From Anaerolineales bacterium (GTDB lineage Bacteria > Chloroflexota > Anaerolineae > 4572-78 > J111), in the NCBI GenBank assembly GCA_020634855.1, contig JACKAU010000020.1, positions 62,001 through 126,000 on the forward strand: a DNA stretch of 64,000 nt, in the 5' to 3' direction. Below the pieces are notes generated by a model, which was not told where the DNA came from, did no database searches, and saw only the letters and a list, made by a program, of their open reading frames with translations. Positions 1-8,126 of the stretch are shown here, piece by piece; within the stretch, counting starts at the first letter, position 1, and each line of letters starts with the position of its first letter. The position numbers and the translations under genes were made by a program.

Positions 1-377
1 GAGGCTACCCGGCTATCTGCCAAATAGTGTAGGTAATCGTGAAATGAGGGCCTGACTTCATTGCTTACAAAACTTTCGATAAACTTATCTTTCAGAAAAT
101 CGAGGCTTTGGTTCAGTATTGTTTCGGCGGCCGGGTTAGCATCCTTGACGATGCCCGCTACATCTGTAACCAAGTAGCCGTCCGGGGCAAATTCAAACAT
201 TTGCCGGTAGTATTGACATTCAGACTCCACTGTCGCATAGTAAGCCAGGCGTGTCTCTTCGGCCCGATGCATTTTTTGTAACAAGGAATGTAAGTTGTCA
301 AGATTACCGGTTTCTAACAAACGAAGCGCAGTTTCAAGCTGGCGCTTCACCACTGTGCTGGATTTTGAGCTATTCAT
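1..377 (-). CDS. PAS-domain signalling protein, N-terminal part only
   Basis: An open frame reads leftward from the ATG at 377 and runs off the left edge, so only about 125 residues are visible. The N-terminus (MNSSKSSTVVKRQLETALRL) is helical. A PAS fold follows from about residue 57, with the typical run EFAPDGYLVTDVAGIVKDAN followed by PAAETILN. Such proteins sense a signal and usually pass it to a kinase, cyclase or phosphatase module, which here would lie outside the window. The output domain cannot be named. The start is the first ATG of the frame; the upstream sequence has no strong Shine-Dalgarno site. Confidence 0.75.
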   Translation of the reverse strand, partial: MNSSKSSTVVKRQLETALRLLETGNLDNLHSLLQKMHRAEETRLAYYATVESECQYYRQMFEFAPDGYLVTDVAGIVKDANPAAETILNQSLDFLKDKFIESFVSNEVRPSFHDYLHYLADSRVA

Positions 378-999
378 CCGACCCGACCTTTAAAGTAGGG
401 TACTATGTTCTGAATTGATCTTAATAATAATTATTCCTCCGATCACTCGTTCTTTATTTAGACCTCTGTCTCGATGACAATGAAGTTGTGCGCTTGAACT
501 TTTGGGGATTTTGAAGAATTGAAAGGAGGAACTGTAAGTATAATTACAGTATACTATACCCTTTCTATAAGAACAAAGTTCATTTTATCGTGGCTACAAG
601 ACCCAAATTATCGAAACAGAGACCGGATTTTGGTGAGCGGATTAACGGTAGAAGTTAGTTAGCGTTATGAGGATAACATGTCCAATTAATAAGCTCACTT
701 TGTCGTTGGCGGAATATTGATGCCAACCTCGGCTGAGAAGGAACGTCTACTGAGTGAACGAGTGGAAGGGTGATTATTTAATTATAACCGTTAACAATCA
801 TAAAGTGAAACCGCTACTAAGAATTTTCCCGATTTGCTTTGATAGTTCGACGCGCATAATATTACAGCTTAATCCACCTGCCTAAGATTGGTCTAGTTTT
901 AGCGACTTAACCGAGAAAGTGACTGAAATGAATGGACTAGTCTGGCGGCGCTACCGTAGATCAAAGAAGCTGGACCAAACTCAATCACAGGAAAATGGA
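378..999. other. Intergenic region, no gene seen
   Basis: No convincing coding frame lies between the leftward PAS gene and the small Cys-rich gene. The stretch is AT-rich. It contains a short inverted repeat at 531-550 (arms ACTGTAA and TTACAGT, 6-nt spacer), which could be an operator or weak hairpin. It also holds an 8-mer GTAGGGTA near 395 that recurs near 9190 upstream of the PP2C gene. A promoter for the rightward genes is probable but not clearly placed. Confidence 0.4.
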
Positions 1000-1164
1000 A
1001 TGGGCAAATTAAAAGATACCCTATGTAATATATCGAAAAAGCAGGCCGAAAAACATCGCGATGAAATGGATGTGATTACCGGCACAGCCAAATTTGTTTG
1101 CAAAGATTGTGACCGCACGGCCATTAAAAAGAAGTGGTTGTGCAAACCGAAGAAAAACAAGTAA
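1000..1164 (+). CDS. Small Cys-rich basic protein, unknown function
   Basis: The product is a 54-residue protein from ATG 1000, preceded by AGGA seven bases upstream. The same frame is open back to 919 (81 residues), but that start lacks a good ribosome site. The C-terminal half carries VCKDCDRTAIKKKWLCKP, a CxxC plus third Cys pattern like half of a zinc ribbon, in a very Lys-rich chain. A small metal- or nucleic-acid-binding protein is possible. The alcohol dehydrogenase gene starts 9 bases downstream, so the two may be cotranscribed. No family was recognised. Confidence 0.5.
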   Translation: MGKLKDTLCNISKKQAEKHRDEMDVITGTAKFVCKDCDRTAIKKKWLCKPKKNK

Positions 1165-1173
1165 GGGTAAAAT

Positions 1174-2214
1174 ATGAAAGCTGTCTTTTACGAAAAATTC
1201 ACCCAGCCGCCCACCGTCCAAACCCTGCCCGATCCGACGCCAACCGACCGAGGTGTGGTGATTCAAGTCAAAGCCACCGGCCTGTGTCGCAGCGACTGGC
1301 ACGGCTGGCAAGGCCACGATCCCGATATCACGCCGCCGCACGTACCCGGCCACGAGTTCGCCGGAGTCATCGAGGCGGTGGGGAGGGCGGTCAGCCGCTG
1401 GCGACCCGGCGACCGCGTGACTCTGCCCTTTGTCTGCGGCTGCGGGGCCTGCCCGCAGTGTGCGTCGGGCAACCACCAGGTCTGCGATCACCAATTCCAG
1501 CCCGGCTTCACCCATTGGGGCTCCTTTGCCGAATACGTCGCCATCGATTACGCCGATGTCAACCTGGTGCGCTTACCCGAGGATATGGCCTTTGAAACGG
1601 CGGCCAGTCTCGGCTGCCGCTTTGCCACCTCGTTTCGGGCCGTGGTCGATCAGGGCCGTGTCTCGGCGGGGCAGTGGGTCGCCGTCCACGGCTGCGGCGG
1701 CGTCGGGCTATCGGCCATTATGATTGCCAACGCTCTGGGCGCCAACGTAGTCGCGATTGACATCAACGCCGAAAAGCTGGCCCTGGCTCAGTCGCTCGGC
1801 GCGGCGGCCTCGGTTAACGCGGCCCAAACGGACGACGTGGTCGCCGCCGTGGTGCAGCTCACCCATGGCGGGGCGCACCTGTCCATCGACGCCTTGGGCA
1901 GTCCGGTGACCAGCTTTAACTCCGTGGCCAACTTGCGTAAGCGCGGCAAACATATCCAGGTTGGGCTAATGGTCGGCGATTATCGCCACTCGGCCATGCC
2001 CATGGCCCAGGTCATCGCCAATGAACTGGAAATCCTGGGCAGTCACGGTATGGCCGCCCACCGTTACCCGGCCATGTTCGCCATGATCCAGGCCGGCAAA
2101 CTACACCCGGAACAACTCATTGGCCGCACCATCAGCTTGGCCGAGGCCGCCCACGAATTGACCCGGCTGGATAGCTCCCCGGAAACTGGCGTAACTATCA
2201 TAAACGTGTTTTAA
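1174..2214 (+). CDS. Zinc-dependent alcohol dehydrogenase (MDR family)
   Basis: This 346-residue medium-chain dehydrogenase would catalyse NAD(P)-dependent interconversion of an alcohol and an aldehyde or ketone in the cytoplasm. The GroES-like domain carries the catalytic zinc ligands Cys38 and the GHE motif at His60-Glu61. Structural zinc ligands are Cys90, Cys93, Cys96 and Cys104. The Rossmann domain has VHGCGGVGLSA near residues 170-180. Length and all metal ligands are normal for the family. It follows the small Cys-rich gene by 9 bases. The substrate cannot be read from the sequence. Confidence 0.92.
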   Translation: MKAVFYEKFTQPPTVQTLPDPTPTDRGVVIQVKATGLCRSDWHGWQGHDPDITPPHVPGHEFAGVIEAVGRAVSRWRPGDRVTLPFVCGCGACPQCASGNHQVCDHQFQPGFTHWGSFAEYVAIDYADVNLVRLPEDMAFETAASLGCRFATSFRAVVDQGRVSAGQWVAVHGCGGVGLSAIMIANALGANVVAIDINAEKLALAQSLGAAASVNAAQTDDVVAAVVQLTHGGAHLSIDALGSPVTSFNSVANLRKRGKHIQVGLMVGDYRHSAMPMAQVIANELEILGSHGMAAHRYPAMFAMIQAGKLHPEQLIGRTISLAEAAHELTRLDSSPETGVTIINVF

Positions 2215-2243
2215 TAACGACCTAACATTTTCAGAACTTACGC

Positions 2244-2986
2244 AGTTCCAAAGGTGACAGTCACTGGGTATAAAGCCCGCCAGCGTGGCCTTAAAGACCC
2301 GTGCTGAGAGAACGAAGGGTCCCTTCAGGCTAGGATTGCGCCATCTGAGGGCGCTTTAGCGTCCTTTGTTCTTTCAACGCGATGGCTTTAGCCTCGCGTA
2401 TGTTGGCCCAGCGTATCCTGTTTATATGCTTAACCTTCATTAGCCTCATGCGCTATGGCCGAAACCCTATTGTACCCGTCCGGAGGTCTGATCGACATGT
2501 CGATCAAACGTTCCGAGCCTTCCGCAAGTTTGATTGATGTGTTGCTCAAACGTTCCCACTAGTCGGAACATCGAGGTGATCGATGGATCGGTTGTTCCCA
2601 CTAGTCGGAACATCGGGGTGATCGATGGATCGGTTGTTCCCACTAGTCGGAAGGTCGGGGTGATCGATGGATCGGTTGTTCCCACTAGTCGGAAGGTCTG
2701 CTCCCGATACTGTTCGAATGTTGATGCCATCTCATACGTCCGATCACGATGGTAATCGAACGTTCGCGCCATCTCAAACACCCGATCACGACGATGATTG
2801 GACGTTCCGAGCAATAAATGGCGGGAAAGACAACAACAGATACAGCACCAAACGGCCAGAAGAAGATGAAATCCGTTGATATCTTTAGAAAACCAGGTGA
2901 CTAGTCACTTATTGTCGATAAAGCAGCACTTGGATGATCCAAATAGGTCGTTTTAACGTGCTCAAGTGACTGTCATCTTTGGAACT
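2244..2986. mobile_element. 743-bp element bounded by 22-bp inverted repeats
   Basis: The segment begins with AGTTCCAAAGGTGACAGTCA at 2244-2265 and ends with its inverted copy at 2965-2986. The two arms are 22 bp long and differ at a single position. Between them lie the 42-bp-period repeat array and no recognisable transposase. This looks like a non-autonomous transposon (MITE-like) or a pair of dispersed palindromic repeats that happen to face each other. No target-site duplication was identified. Confidence 0.5.
2467..2814 (-). repeat. 42-bp tandem array, open as a 14-residue-period frame
   Basis: Near-identical 42-bp units cover about 2552-2700; the shared GTTCCCACTAGTCGGAA starts at 2552, 2594, 2636 and 2678. 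More diverged units extend to both sides. On the minus strand the whole array stays open for 115 codons, starting at a TTG, and reads as about eight 14-residue units (for example FRLVGTTDPSITPT). A period divisible by three makes such an open frame easy by chance, and there is no clear ribosome site. It is annotated as a repeat, with a possible repetitive peptide. Confidence 0.6.
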
Positions 2987-3041
2987 CTACGAACTCTACA
3001 AACTCTACAAACTCTACGAACGCTATAAACTCTATGCTCCT
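2981..3041. repeat. AACTCTAC(A/G) microrepeat ahead of the sox operon
   Basis: About seven copies of a 9-bp unit, AACTCTACA or AACTCTACG, sit directly upstream of the sarcosine oxidase operon. Related runs occur at 63775-63816 and, in reverse sense, at 52355-52400, so this is a dispersed microrepeat type. Confidence 0.6.
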
Positions 3042-3058
3042 GTAAAGGATTTACGCTT

Positions 3059-5254
3059 ATGCGCTTAATTGTAGATGGACAACCGATTGCCTTTGAACCG
3101 GACGATACCCTGCTGGCGGCGATGCTACGCGCCGATTTGCATCCCACCGGCGGCGGCTGCCTCTGTTTAGGCGGCGACTGCCCTCACTGCCTGGCGACCG
3201 TCGATGGCGTGGCCTACGTGCGCACCTGCCAGGTCGCGGCCAAGCCCGGCCAGGTGGTCGAGCGGCAGCATCAGAGCGGTTACCCGGCGCTGCCGGAGAC
3301 CCATCGCCCCGGCCCGGCCGTGACCGCCCTTAATCGCCACTGCGACGTGGTCGTCATTGGCGCGGGGGAAGCGGGCCGGGCCGCAGCGGCCGAGGCGGAA
3401 GCGGCAGGCAAACAGGTGCTTGTCTTGGAGGCTAAGAACGGTCAGGAGGTCGTCGGCATCTATCACGGGCCGCTGGTCGTGGCTCGAACGGATGAGGGGA
3501 TGCTGCACGTCCACGCTAAAGAGGAAGTGATTGTGGCCACCGGCGCGGCCGAAATTCAACCCGTCGCGCCGGGATCAGAGTTGGCCGGGTTGGTCACCGC
3601 GCGGGCCGCCGGCCAACTGGCCGCCGCCGGTATCGATTTAGGCCGGGTAGTAGCGGTCGGTACGCCGCCGGATGGCGTCGAGGTCCAATGGGTAGAAGGC
3701 GAAATCGTGTACTTTGAAGGCGAGGGCCAAGTCGAAGCGGTCATCATTCGCGGCGCGGATGGCAGCGAACAGCGGTTGGAATGTGATACCGTGTCGCTGG
3801 GCCTGGGCTTCCACCCGCGTGATGCGCTGCGCCGGATGGGGCGCGATTGGCGCGTTCGAGCGGTCGGCGACGCGGCCCGCGAGTCGGATATCCCGCCTTG
3901 CCCGGAAGCCGGCATTGTCTGCCCCTGCTCCGGCGTCAGCGTCGAAGATTTGGACTTTATCTGGGCGCAGGGGTTCCACGAGCTGGAGTTGGTCAAGCGG
4001 GCCACGCTGGCCGGCACCGGCACTTGTCAAGGATCGGTCTGCTTGCCCTACGTACGCAGCTTTCTGGCCGACCGGGGGCAGGCGTTGCAGCCGCCTTTCA
4101 CCGCTCGCCCGGTTACACGCCAACTCACCCTGGGCGAAATCGCCGCCGGAGCGCACCACCAGGCCACACCGCGCACGGCCCTTGACGGCGAACATCGCCG
4201 CTTGGGAGCGCAGATGGAGCGCATCGGCGGCTGGTGGCGGCCCTGGAATTACGGCCATGTCTTGGAAGAGTATTGGGCCGTACGCGAAGCGGTCTCCATC
4301 GGCGATGTCAGCACGCTGGGCAAAATGATCGTCTCCGGGCCGGACGCGCTCGAACTCTTGGAGCGGTTGTACCCAACCAACGTGGCCACGATCAAACCGG
4401 GCCGCTCGCGCTACGTGCTGCTGCTGGATGAGCGCGGCTACGTGCTGGATGACGGCCTCATTTGCAAAGAGACCGACACCCGTTATATCCTGACCTTCAC
4501 CAGCGGCGGCTCCAGCCACGCCGAAATGTGGGTCCGCGATTGGGCTGAAAGTTGGGGGCTGGACGTGCGGCTACTTAACCAAACGATGACCCTTGGCGCG
4601 ATTAACGTCACCGGCCCTCTGGCAAACGAATTGCTAGATCGGGCCGGGCTAACCGACCGGCCGCCTTATATGGGCCACGCGCCGGGCGTGGTCGCCGGGG
4701 TTGAGTGCAATGTCTTCCGGTTGAGTTTCACCGGCGAACTATCGTACGAACTGCATCACCCGGCCCAGGACTCGGTCAAGCTGTGGCGGGCGCTGCTGGA
4801 ACTGGGCGCCGATTTGGGCCTCAAGCCGCACGGGATCGAAGCGCTGTTGAAACTGCGCTTGGAAAAAGGGCATATTATCGTCGGCCAAGATACCGCCTTT
4901 GACTCAACGCCGCGCCGTATCGCCCACGAATGGGCGGTCAAGCTGTCTAAAGCAGAATTTGTGGGCCGGCCAGCGATTATCCGCACCAACAAGATACCGC
5001 TCGACAAGCAGTTGGTCGGCTTCGAGATGGACGGCCCCGCCCCGATTGAGGGGGCGGTCATCTGGTACAAGGATCAATTTGCCGGCCACGTCACCTCCAG
5101 CACCTGGTCGCCGGTGTTGGGCCAGGCCGTGATGTTGGGCTGGCTTTATTACTTCGATGGCGAGCTGCCGGCCACAGTGACGATTGACAGCCGCCCGGCC
5201 CGCCGGGTCGAAACCCCATTCTATGATAAGGAGGCCCGCCGTGCCCGAGCTTAA
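3059..5254 (+). CDS. soxA: Sarcosine oxidase alpha-subunit-like protein
   Basis: This is the large subunit of a heterotetrameric sarcosine-oxidase-like enzyme, which oxidatively demethylates N-methylglycine or a related amine and passes the one-carbon unit to tetrahydrofolate. The N-terminal ~85 residues form a [2Fe-2S]-type domain with a CLCLGGDCPHC cluster. A dinucleotide-binding motif, VVIGAGEAGRAAAAEAEAAG, follows near residues 98-117. Next comes a Cys-rich BFD-like segment (CPCSGVSVEDL... GTCQGSVC) and then a GcvT-like folate domain over the C-terminal half. At 731 residues it is shorter than classical SoxA (about 970), and the central flavin/NAD domain looks compressed. The next gene overlaps it by 14 bases. 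Confidence 0.88.
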   Translation: MRLIVDGQPIAFEPDDTLLAAMLRADLHPTGGGCLCLGGDCPHCLATVDGVAYVRTCQVAAKPGQVVERQHQSGYPALPETHRPGPAVTALNRHCDVVVIGAGEAGRAAAAEAEAAGKQVLVLEAKNGQEVVGIYHGPLVVARTDEGMLHVHAKEEVIVATGAAEIQPVAPGSELAGLVTARAAGQLAAAGIDLGRVVAVGTPPDGVEVQWVEGEIVYFEGEGQVEAVIIRGADGSEQRLECDTVSLGLGFHPRDALRRMGRDWRVRAVGDAARESDIPPCPEAGIVCPCSGVSVEDLDFIWAQGFHELELVKRATLAGTGTCQGSVCLPYVRSFLADRGQALQPPFTARPVTRQLTLGEIAAGAHHQATPRTALDGEHRRLGAQMERIGGWWRPWNYGHVLEEYWAVREAVSIGDVSTLGKMIVSGPDALELLERLYPTNVATIKPGRSRYVLLLDERGYVLDDGLICKETDTRYILTFTSGGSSHAEMWVRDWAESWGLDVRLLNQTMTLGAINVTGPLANELLDRAGLTDRPPYMGHAPGVVAGVECNVFRLSFTGELSYELHHPAQDSVKLWRALLELGADLGLKPHGIEALLKLRLEKGHIIVGQDTAFDSTPRRIAHEWAVKLSKAEFVGRPAIIRTNKIPLDKQLVGFEMDGPAPIEGAVIWYKDQFAGHVTSSTWSPVLGQAVMLGWLYYFDGELPATVTIDSRPARRVETPFYDKEARRARA

Positions 5255-5624
5255 ACGACTACCCGCTACTCGCATTGTGGCCACCCCCGCCGCGCTCGAC
5301 GCGGCCGAATGGCCGGATGATACGCTGGCCTTGCGCTTTGCGCCTGACGAACTGTTGGTCACGCCGCCCGTCGCCAACCTGGCGCTCGACGACCCGCACG
5401 CCATTATCATTGCCGACTCAGGCTACGCCGGCGTCTGGCTGCCCGAGGCCGAGGCCCTGGCGTTTCTGGAACACGCCTGCGAGTGGGAACTACCAACCCA
5501 ACGCCCGGCCTTCGCTCAGGGAGCGGTGGCCGGCATCGCCGCTAAGTTATGGTTTGAGGCCGGCCGGGTGCTGCTGATCGTCCCGGCCCCCCTCATCGCC
5601 GATTTCGAGGAGCGTATGGCATGA
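5241..5624 (+). CDS. soxG: Sarcosine oxidase gamma-subunit-like protein
   Basis: The product is a 127-residue protein in the place of SoxG, the small GcvT-fold subunit that supports folate binding. A GTG at 5241 is chosen as the start because AAGGAGG lies six bases upstream, inside the end of the alpha-subunit gene. A longer frame back to 5184 would overlap soxA much more. Sequence similarity to SoxG is weak by eye, so the call rests mainly on size and position between soxA and soxB. Its stop overlaps the soxB start (ATGA), indicating translational coupling. Confidence 0.7.
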   Translation: MPELKRLPATRIVATPAALDAAEWPDDTLALRFAPDELLVTPPVANLALDDPHAIIIADSGYAGVWLPEAEALAFLEHACEWELPTQRPAFAQGAVAGIAAKLWFEAGRVLLIVPAPLIADFEERMA

Positions 5625-6829
5625 ACGAATTCATGGAAAAGAAGGTTCAGTTCAAATGGCACGAGCCTAAGAAACATTACGATGTGGTGATTGTTGGCGG
5701 CGGCGGGCATGGCTTATCGACCGCCTACTTTCTGGCGACCCGGCACGGCATCACCGATGTGGCGGTTTTGGAGCGCAGCTACATCGGCGGCGGCAACTCC
5801 GGGCGTAACACCACCGTCATTCGCTCCAATTACGGCATCCCCGAAGCGGTGCGCTTCTACCAGCGCAGCGTCGATCTCTACTACCAACTGGAGGCCGAAA
5901 CTGACCGCTGGATGATGCACGAGCAAAAAGGCTTGCTGTGGCTGGCCCACACCGAAGCCGCCGTCCGGGCCGAGGTAGCGCGGGCCGAGATCAACACTGC
6001 CTTTGGGGCCAAGACCGAGTATGTGACGCCCAAACAGATCAAAGAGATCTGCCCTGAAATCGATCTGAGCGGCGGCGGGTCTTGGCCGGTCATCGGCGGC
6101 TCGTATCACCCGGCCGGCTCGACGGCCCGGCATGACCGGGTCAACTGGGCGCTGGCTGAAGGGGCCAATCGGCGCGGGGTGCATATTCATCAGCGTACTG
6201 CCGTCACCGGCCTGCTGATGGACGGCGACCGCGTGACCGGCGTCGAAACCACGGCCGGGCCGATTTCGGCCAAGGTGGTGCTCAGCGCCGTGGGCGGACA
6301 CGTCACCACGCTGGCTAAAATGGCCGGGCTGCGGCTGCCCATTCGGACTCACCCGTTGCAAGCCTATGTCACCAACCACTACGAACTCGCCTTTCATCCG
6401 ATTGTGGCCTCGATGAGCTTGTTGTTCTACGTATCGCAAACGGCGCGCGGCGAGATGTTGATCGGCGCGGAAATCGACCGCCAGCCGAGCTATTCCTACA
6501 ACTCCGGCCACCATTTTCTGCAAAGCTGCTCTTTCCGGGCCATCACCCTGCTGCCCTTCCTGCGCAACCTGCGCATTCTACGGCAGTGGACCGGCGTGTG
6601 CGATATGAGTCCCGATTATTCGCCAATTATGGGTAAAACCGGCGTCGAAGGATTCTACATCACCACCGGCTGGGGGACTTGGGGTTTCAAAGCCATCCCC
6701 GCCGGCGGTGAGCAGATGGCTCAACTCATCGCCACCGGCCAGACGCCGGAGTTGATCGCGCCGTTTTCACTAGATCGGTTTGCCAATGATCGCACTCTGG
6801 CCGATCGGGGTTCGGCGGGAACGCATTAG
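5621..6829 (+). CDS. soxB: Sarcosine oxidase beta subunit, FAD-dependent oxidoreductase
   Basis: This 402-residue DAO-family flavoprotein is the catalytic subunit of the complex. The N-terminus shows the dinucleotide-binding motif VVIVGGGGHGLSTAYFLATR at about residues 22-41. It is followed by LERSYIGGGNSGRNTTVIRSNYG, typical of SoxB, where FAD is bound. The C-terminal part has CDMSPDYSPIMGKT and a GWGTWGFKAIPA loop, as in the family. It starts in an ATGA overlap with the gamma-subunit gene. The delta-subunit gene follows only after a 223-bp gap filled with palindromes. Confidence 0.93.
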   Translation: MNEFMEKKVQFKWHEPKKHYDVVIVGGGGHGLSTAYFLATRHGITDVAVLERSYIGGGNSGRNTTVIRSNYGIPEAVRFYQRSVDLYYQLEAETDRWMMHEQKGLLWLAHTEAAVRAEVARAEINTAFGAKTEYVTPKQIKEICPEIDLSGGGSWPVIGGSYHPAGSTARHDRVNWALAEGANRRGVHIHQRTAVTGLLMDGDRVTGVETTAGPISAKVVLSAVGGHVTTLAKMAGLRLPIRTHPLQAYVTNHYELAFHPIVASMSLLFYVSQTARGEMLIGAEIDRQPSYSYNSGHHFLQSCSFRAITLLPFLRNLRILRQWTGVCDMSPDYSPIMGKTGVEGFYITTGWGTWGFKAIPAGGEQMAQLIATGQTPELIAPFSLDRFANDRTLADRGSAGTH

Positions 6830-6875
6830 AATAGAGAATAGAGAATGAAGAATGAAGAAAGTGAATGTATTCTGA

Positions 6876-6932
6876 GGAGCGACAAAGCTTGTTTTGTCAT
6901 AGATGGCAAGATCAAAGTAACTTTGACGCTCC
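6876..6932. repeat. 57-bp palindromic element (GGAGCG type)
   Basis: Arms GGAGCGACAAAG (6876-6887) and CTTTGACGCTCC (6921-6932) are inverted copies with one mismatch. A related element lies at 9420-9472, and the flank TTGAAAATAA..GTC is shared in inverted sense. It is therefore a dispersed palindromic repeat inserted between soxB and soxD. Confidence 0.6.
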
Positions 6933-6995
6933 TGACCGTTATTTTCAAGGGAGTCCGACAGTCTCGATTGAGACGACACCGACAATGAGAAATGC

Positions 6996-7023
6996 CGTAG
7001 GACAAACTTAAGTTTGTCCTACG
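6996..7023. repeat. 28-bp perfect palindrome before soxD
   Basis: The 28 bases are self-complementary without mismatch around the centre ACTT/AAGT, with arms starting CGTAGGACAAACTT. It has no T-run, so it is not a standard terminator. It could pause transcription, stabilise mRNA or be a protein site between soxB and soxD. Confidence 0.7.
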
Positions 7024-7052
7024 AAACCTATTTACAGAGAAGGATTTGACCG

Positions 7053-7286
7053 ATGAGTATTCTAATTCCTTGCCCTCACTGTGGTTCGCGGCCGATTCTG
7101 GAGTTTGTGTATGGGGAAATTCCGGTGGTGCCGGATACACTAACCGACGCGGATGCGCGTGATCTGGATCGGGCGTTTATGCGGGCTAACCCGGAGGGGG
7201 TGCAGGTTGAAGCCTGGTTTCACCTCTACGGCTGCCGTCGCTGGGTGCGGTTGAGTCGCGATACTCGAACGGATGAGATTCAGTAG
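7053..7286 (+). CDS. soxD: Sarcosine oxidase delta subunit, zinc-binding
   Basis: The 77-residue protein matches the small SoxD subunit in size and in its conserved ends. CPHCGSRPILEFVYGE lies near the N-terminus, and EAWFHLYGCRRWVRLSRDT near the C-terminus. Cys residues in CPHC, and His and Cys in HLYGC, bind the structural zinc in known SoxD. The AGAGAAGGA sequence upstream of ATG 7053 supports the start. The 223-bp palindrome-bearing gap to soxB is unusual for this tight complex but does not rule out cotranscription. Confidence 0.92.
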   Translation: MSILIPCPHCGSRPILEFVYGEIPVVPDTLTDADARDLDRAFMRANPEGVQVEAWFHLYGCRRWVRLSRDTRTDEIQ

Positions 7287-7355
7287 CCCAGAGGGCGACT
7301 CGATGGCTCGCCCTCCGGGCTGAGGGTCATTTATCGTGTGGGAGTGGCTTCAATT

Positions 7356-7712
7356 TTAGTAACCCATCGCCGCTACAGGAGCCTGTTTGGAAATAGCCTG
7401 AAGCAGATTTTGGCGGGTTAGGGGGTCGTCAAATAAGCGGGCTAAGCCTTTTAGATAGGTGATCACCCCTGGTGTTTGATTCAATTTGTAGGATCGATCG
7501 ACTTCTTCGATGAGACCCACGCTGTGTAGCTCGGCCAGAATCTTGCTGAGCAATCTCGTGTCCCCGAAGTAAGCGCGTTGGGCCAGTTCCTGAAGTGTGC
7601 CTGTTAGGGCCGGATTCTTGTATAGAAACAGTAAGAATTGCAGTTTCTGAAAGGAATCGATACCTTTATTTTGTAAATAACGACTTAATTTGGTTTTCAT
7701 CATCGTCTCCAT
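7356..7712 (-). CDS. Winged-helix DNA-binding-like protein
   Basis: This 118-residue protein has the look of a small winged-helix regulator. A central segment, LQELAQRAYFGDTRLLSKIL, resembles a helix-turn-helix, and AELHSVGLIEEVDRSYKL resembles the wing. There is no sensor domain. The next gene upstream on the same strand is a second mini winged-helix protein, then a PP2C phosphatase, so a regulatory unit is plausible. The start at 7712 (METMMKTKL) could also be the Met at residue 4 or 5. Confidence 0.65.
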   Translation of the reverse strand: METMMKTKLSRYLQNKGIDSFQKLQFLLFLYKNPALTGTLQELAQRAYFGDTRLLSKILAELHSVGLIEEVDRSYKLNQTPGVITYLKGLARLFDDPLTRQNLLQAISKQAPVAAMGY

Positions 7713-7850
7713 CTTGCTTGTAAAGCTGAGACCTGGCTAGATTTTACGTAGCGCAGATGGGCCTCAATCGTAAAACCAAATGGCTAGGCTATAGTTCGCG
7801 CGACGTCATCAAAACCGGCCAGGTCTTTTACTTTCGTGTTGGACAATTCG

Positions 7851-8096
7851 CTACACAGCCGCTTGGCCTATTTCGGTTAGTGATACCAGATAACGGGTGC
7901 CTGATAGCGCATCAACTTTTTCAAGTTCGACATAGCCGGCCTCAGCCAATGCCTCTAGTGAGCTTTGAACGGTATTGGCGGTTACCCCTGTTCTTTCGGC
8001 TAGTTGGGTGTCCTCCACCACATCAATTGAAGCTTCTTGCTGGATTTCCTGAATAATTTTTAATGTCGTACGTTGATTTTCTGTTAGCGTCAACAT
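7851..8096 (-). CDS. Small winged-helix (MarR-like) protein
   Basis: An 81-residue protein from ATG 8096, with GAGGAG seven bases upstream; an in-frame ATG at 8111 is less likely. The sequence DTQLAERTGVTANTVQSSLE is a helix-turn-helix, and AEAGYVELEKVDALSGTRYLVSLTEIG is a wing with the usual SLTEIG ending of MarR/PadR-like folds. It probably binds DNA as a dimer and may regulate the neighbouring phosphatase gene, which starts upstream at 9026. Confidence 0.75.
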   Translation of the reverse strand: MLTLTENQRTTLKIIQEIQQEASIDVVEDTQLAERTGVTANTVQSSLEALAEAGYVELEKVDALSGTRYLVSLTEIGQAAV

Positions 8097-8126
8097 ATTT
8101 AATCTCCTCAATGATTTAACGACGGC

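Noticed and set aside
2552..2700. CRISPR array
   Set aside because: The 42-bp units are continuous tandem repeats without spacers of independent sequence.
3638..4519. 293-codon minus-strand frame inside soxA
   Set aside because: It lies fully within the recognised alpha-subunit gene and has no ribosome site or recognised motif.
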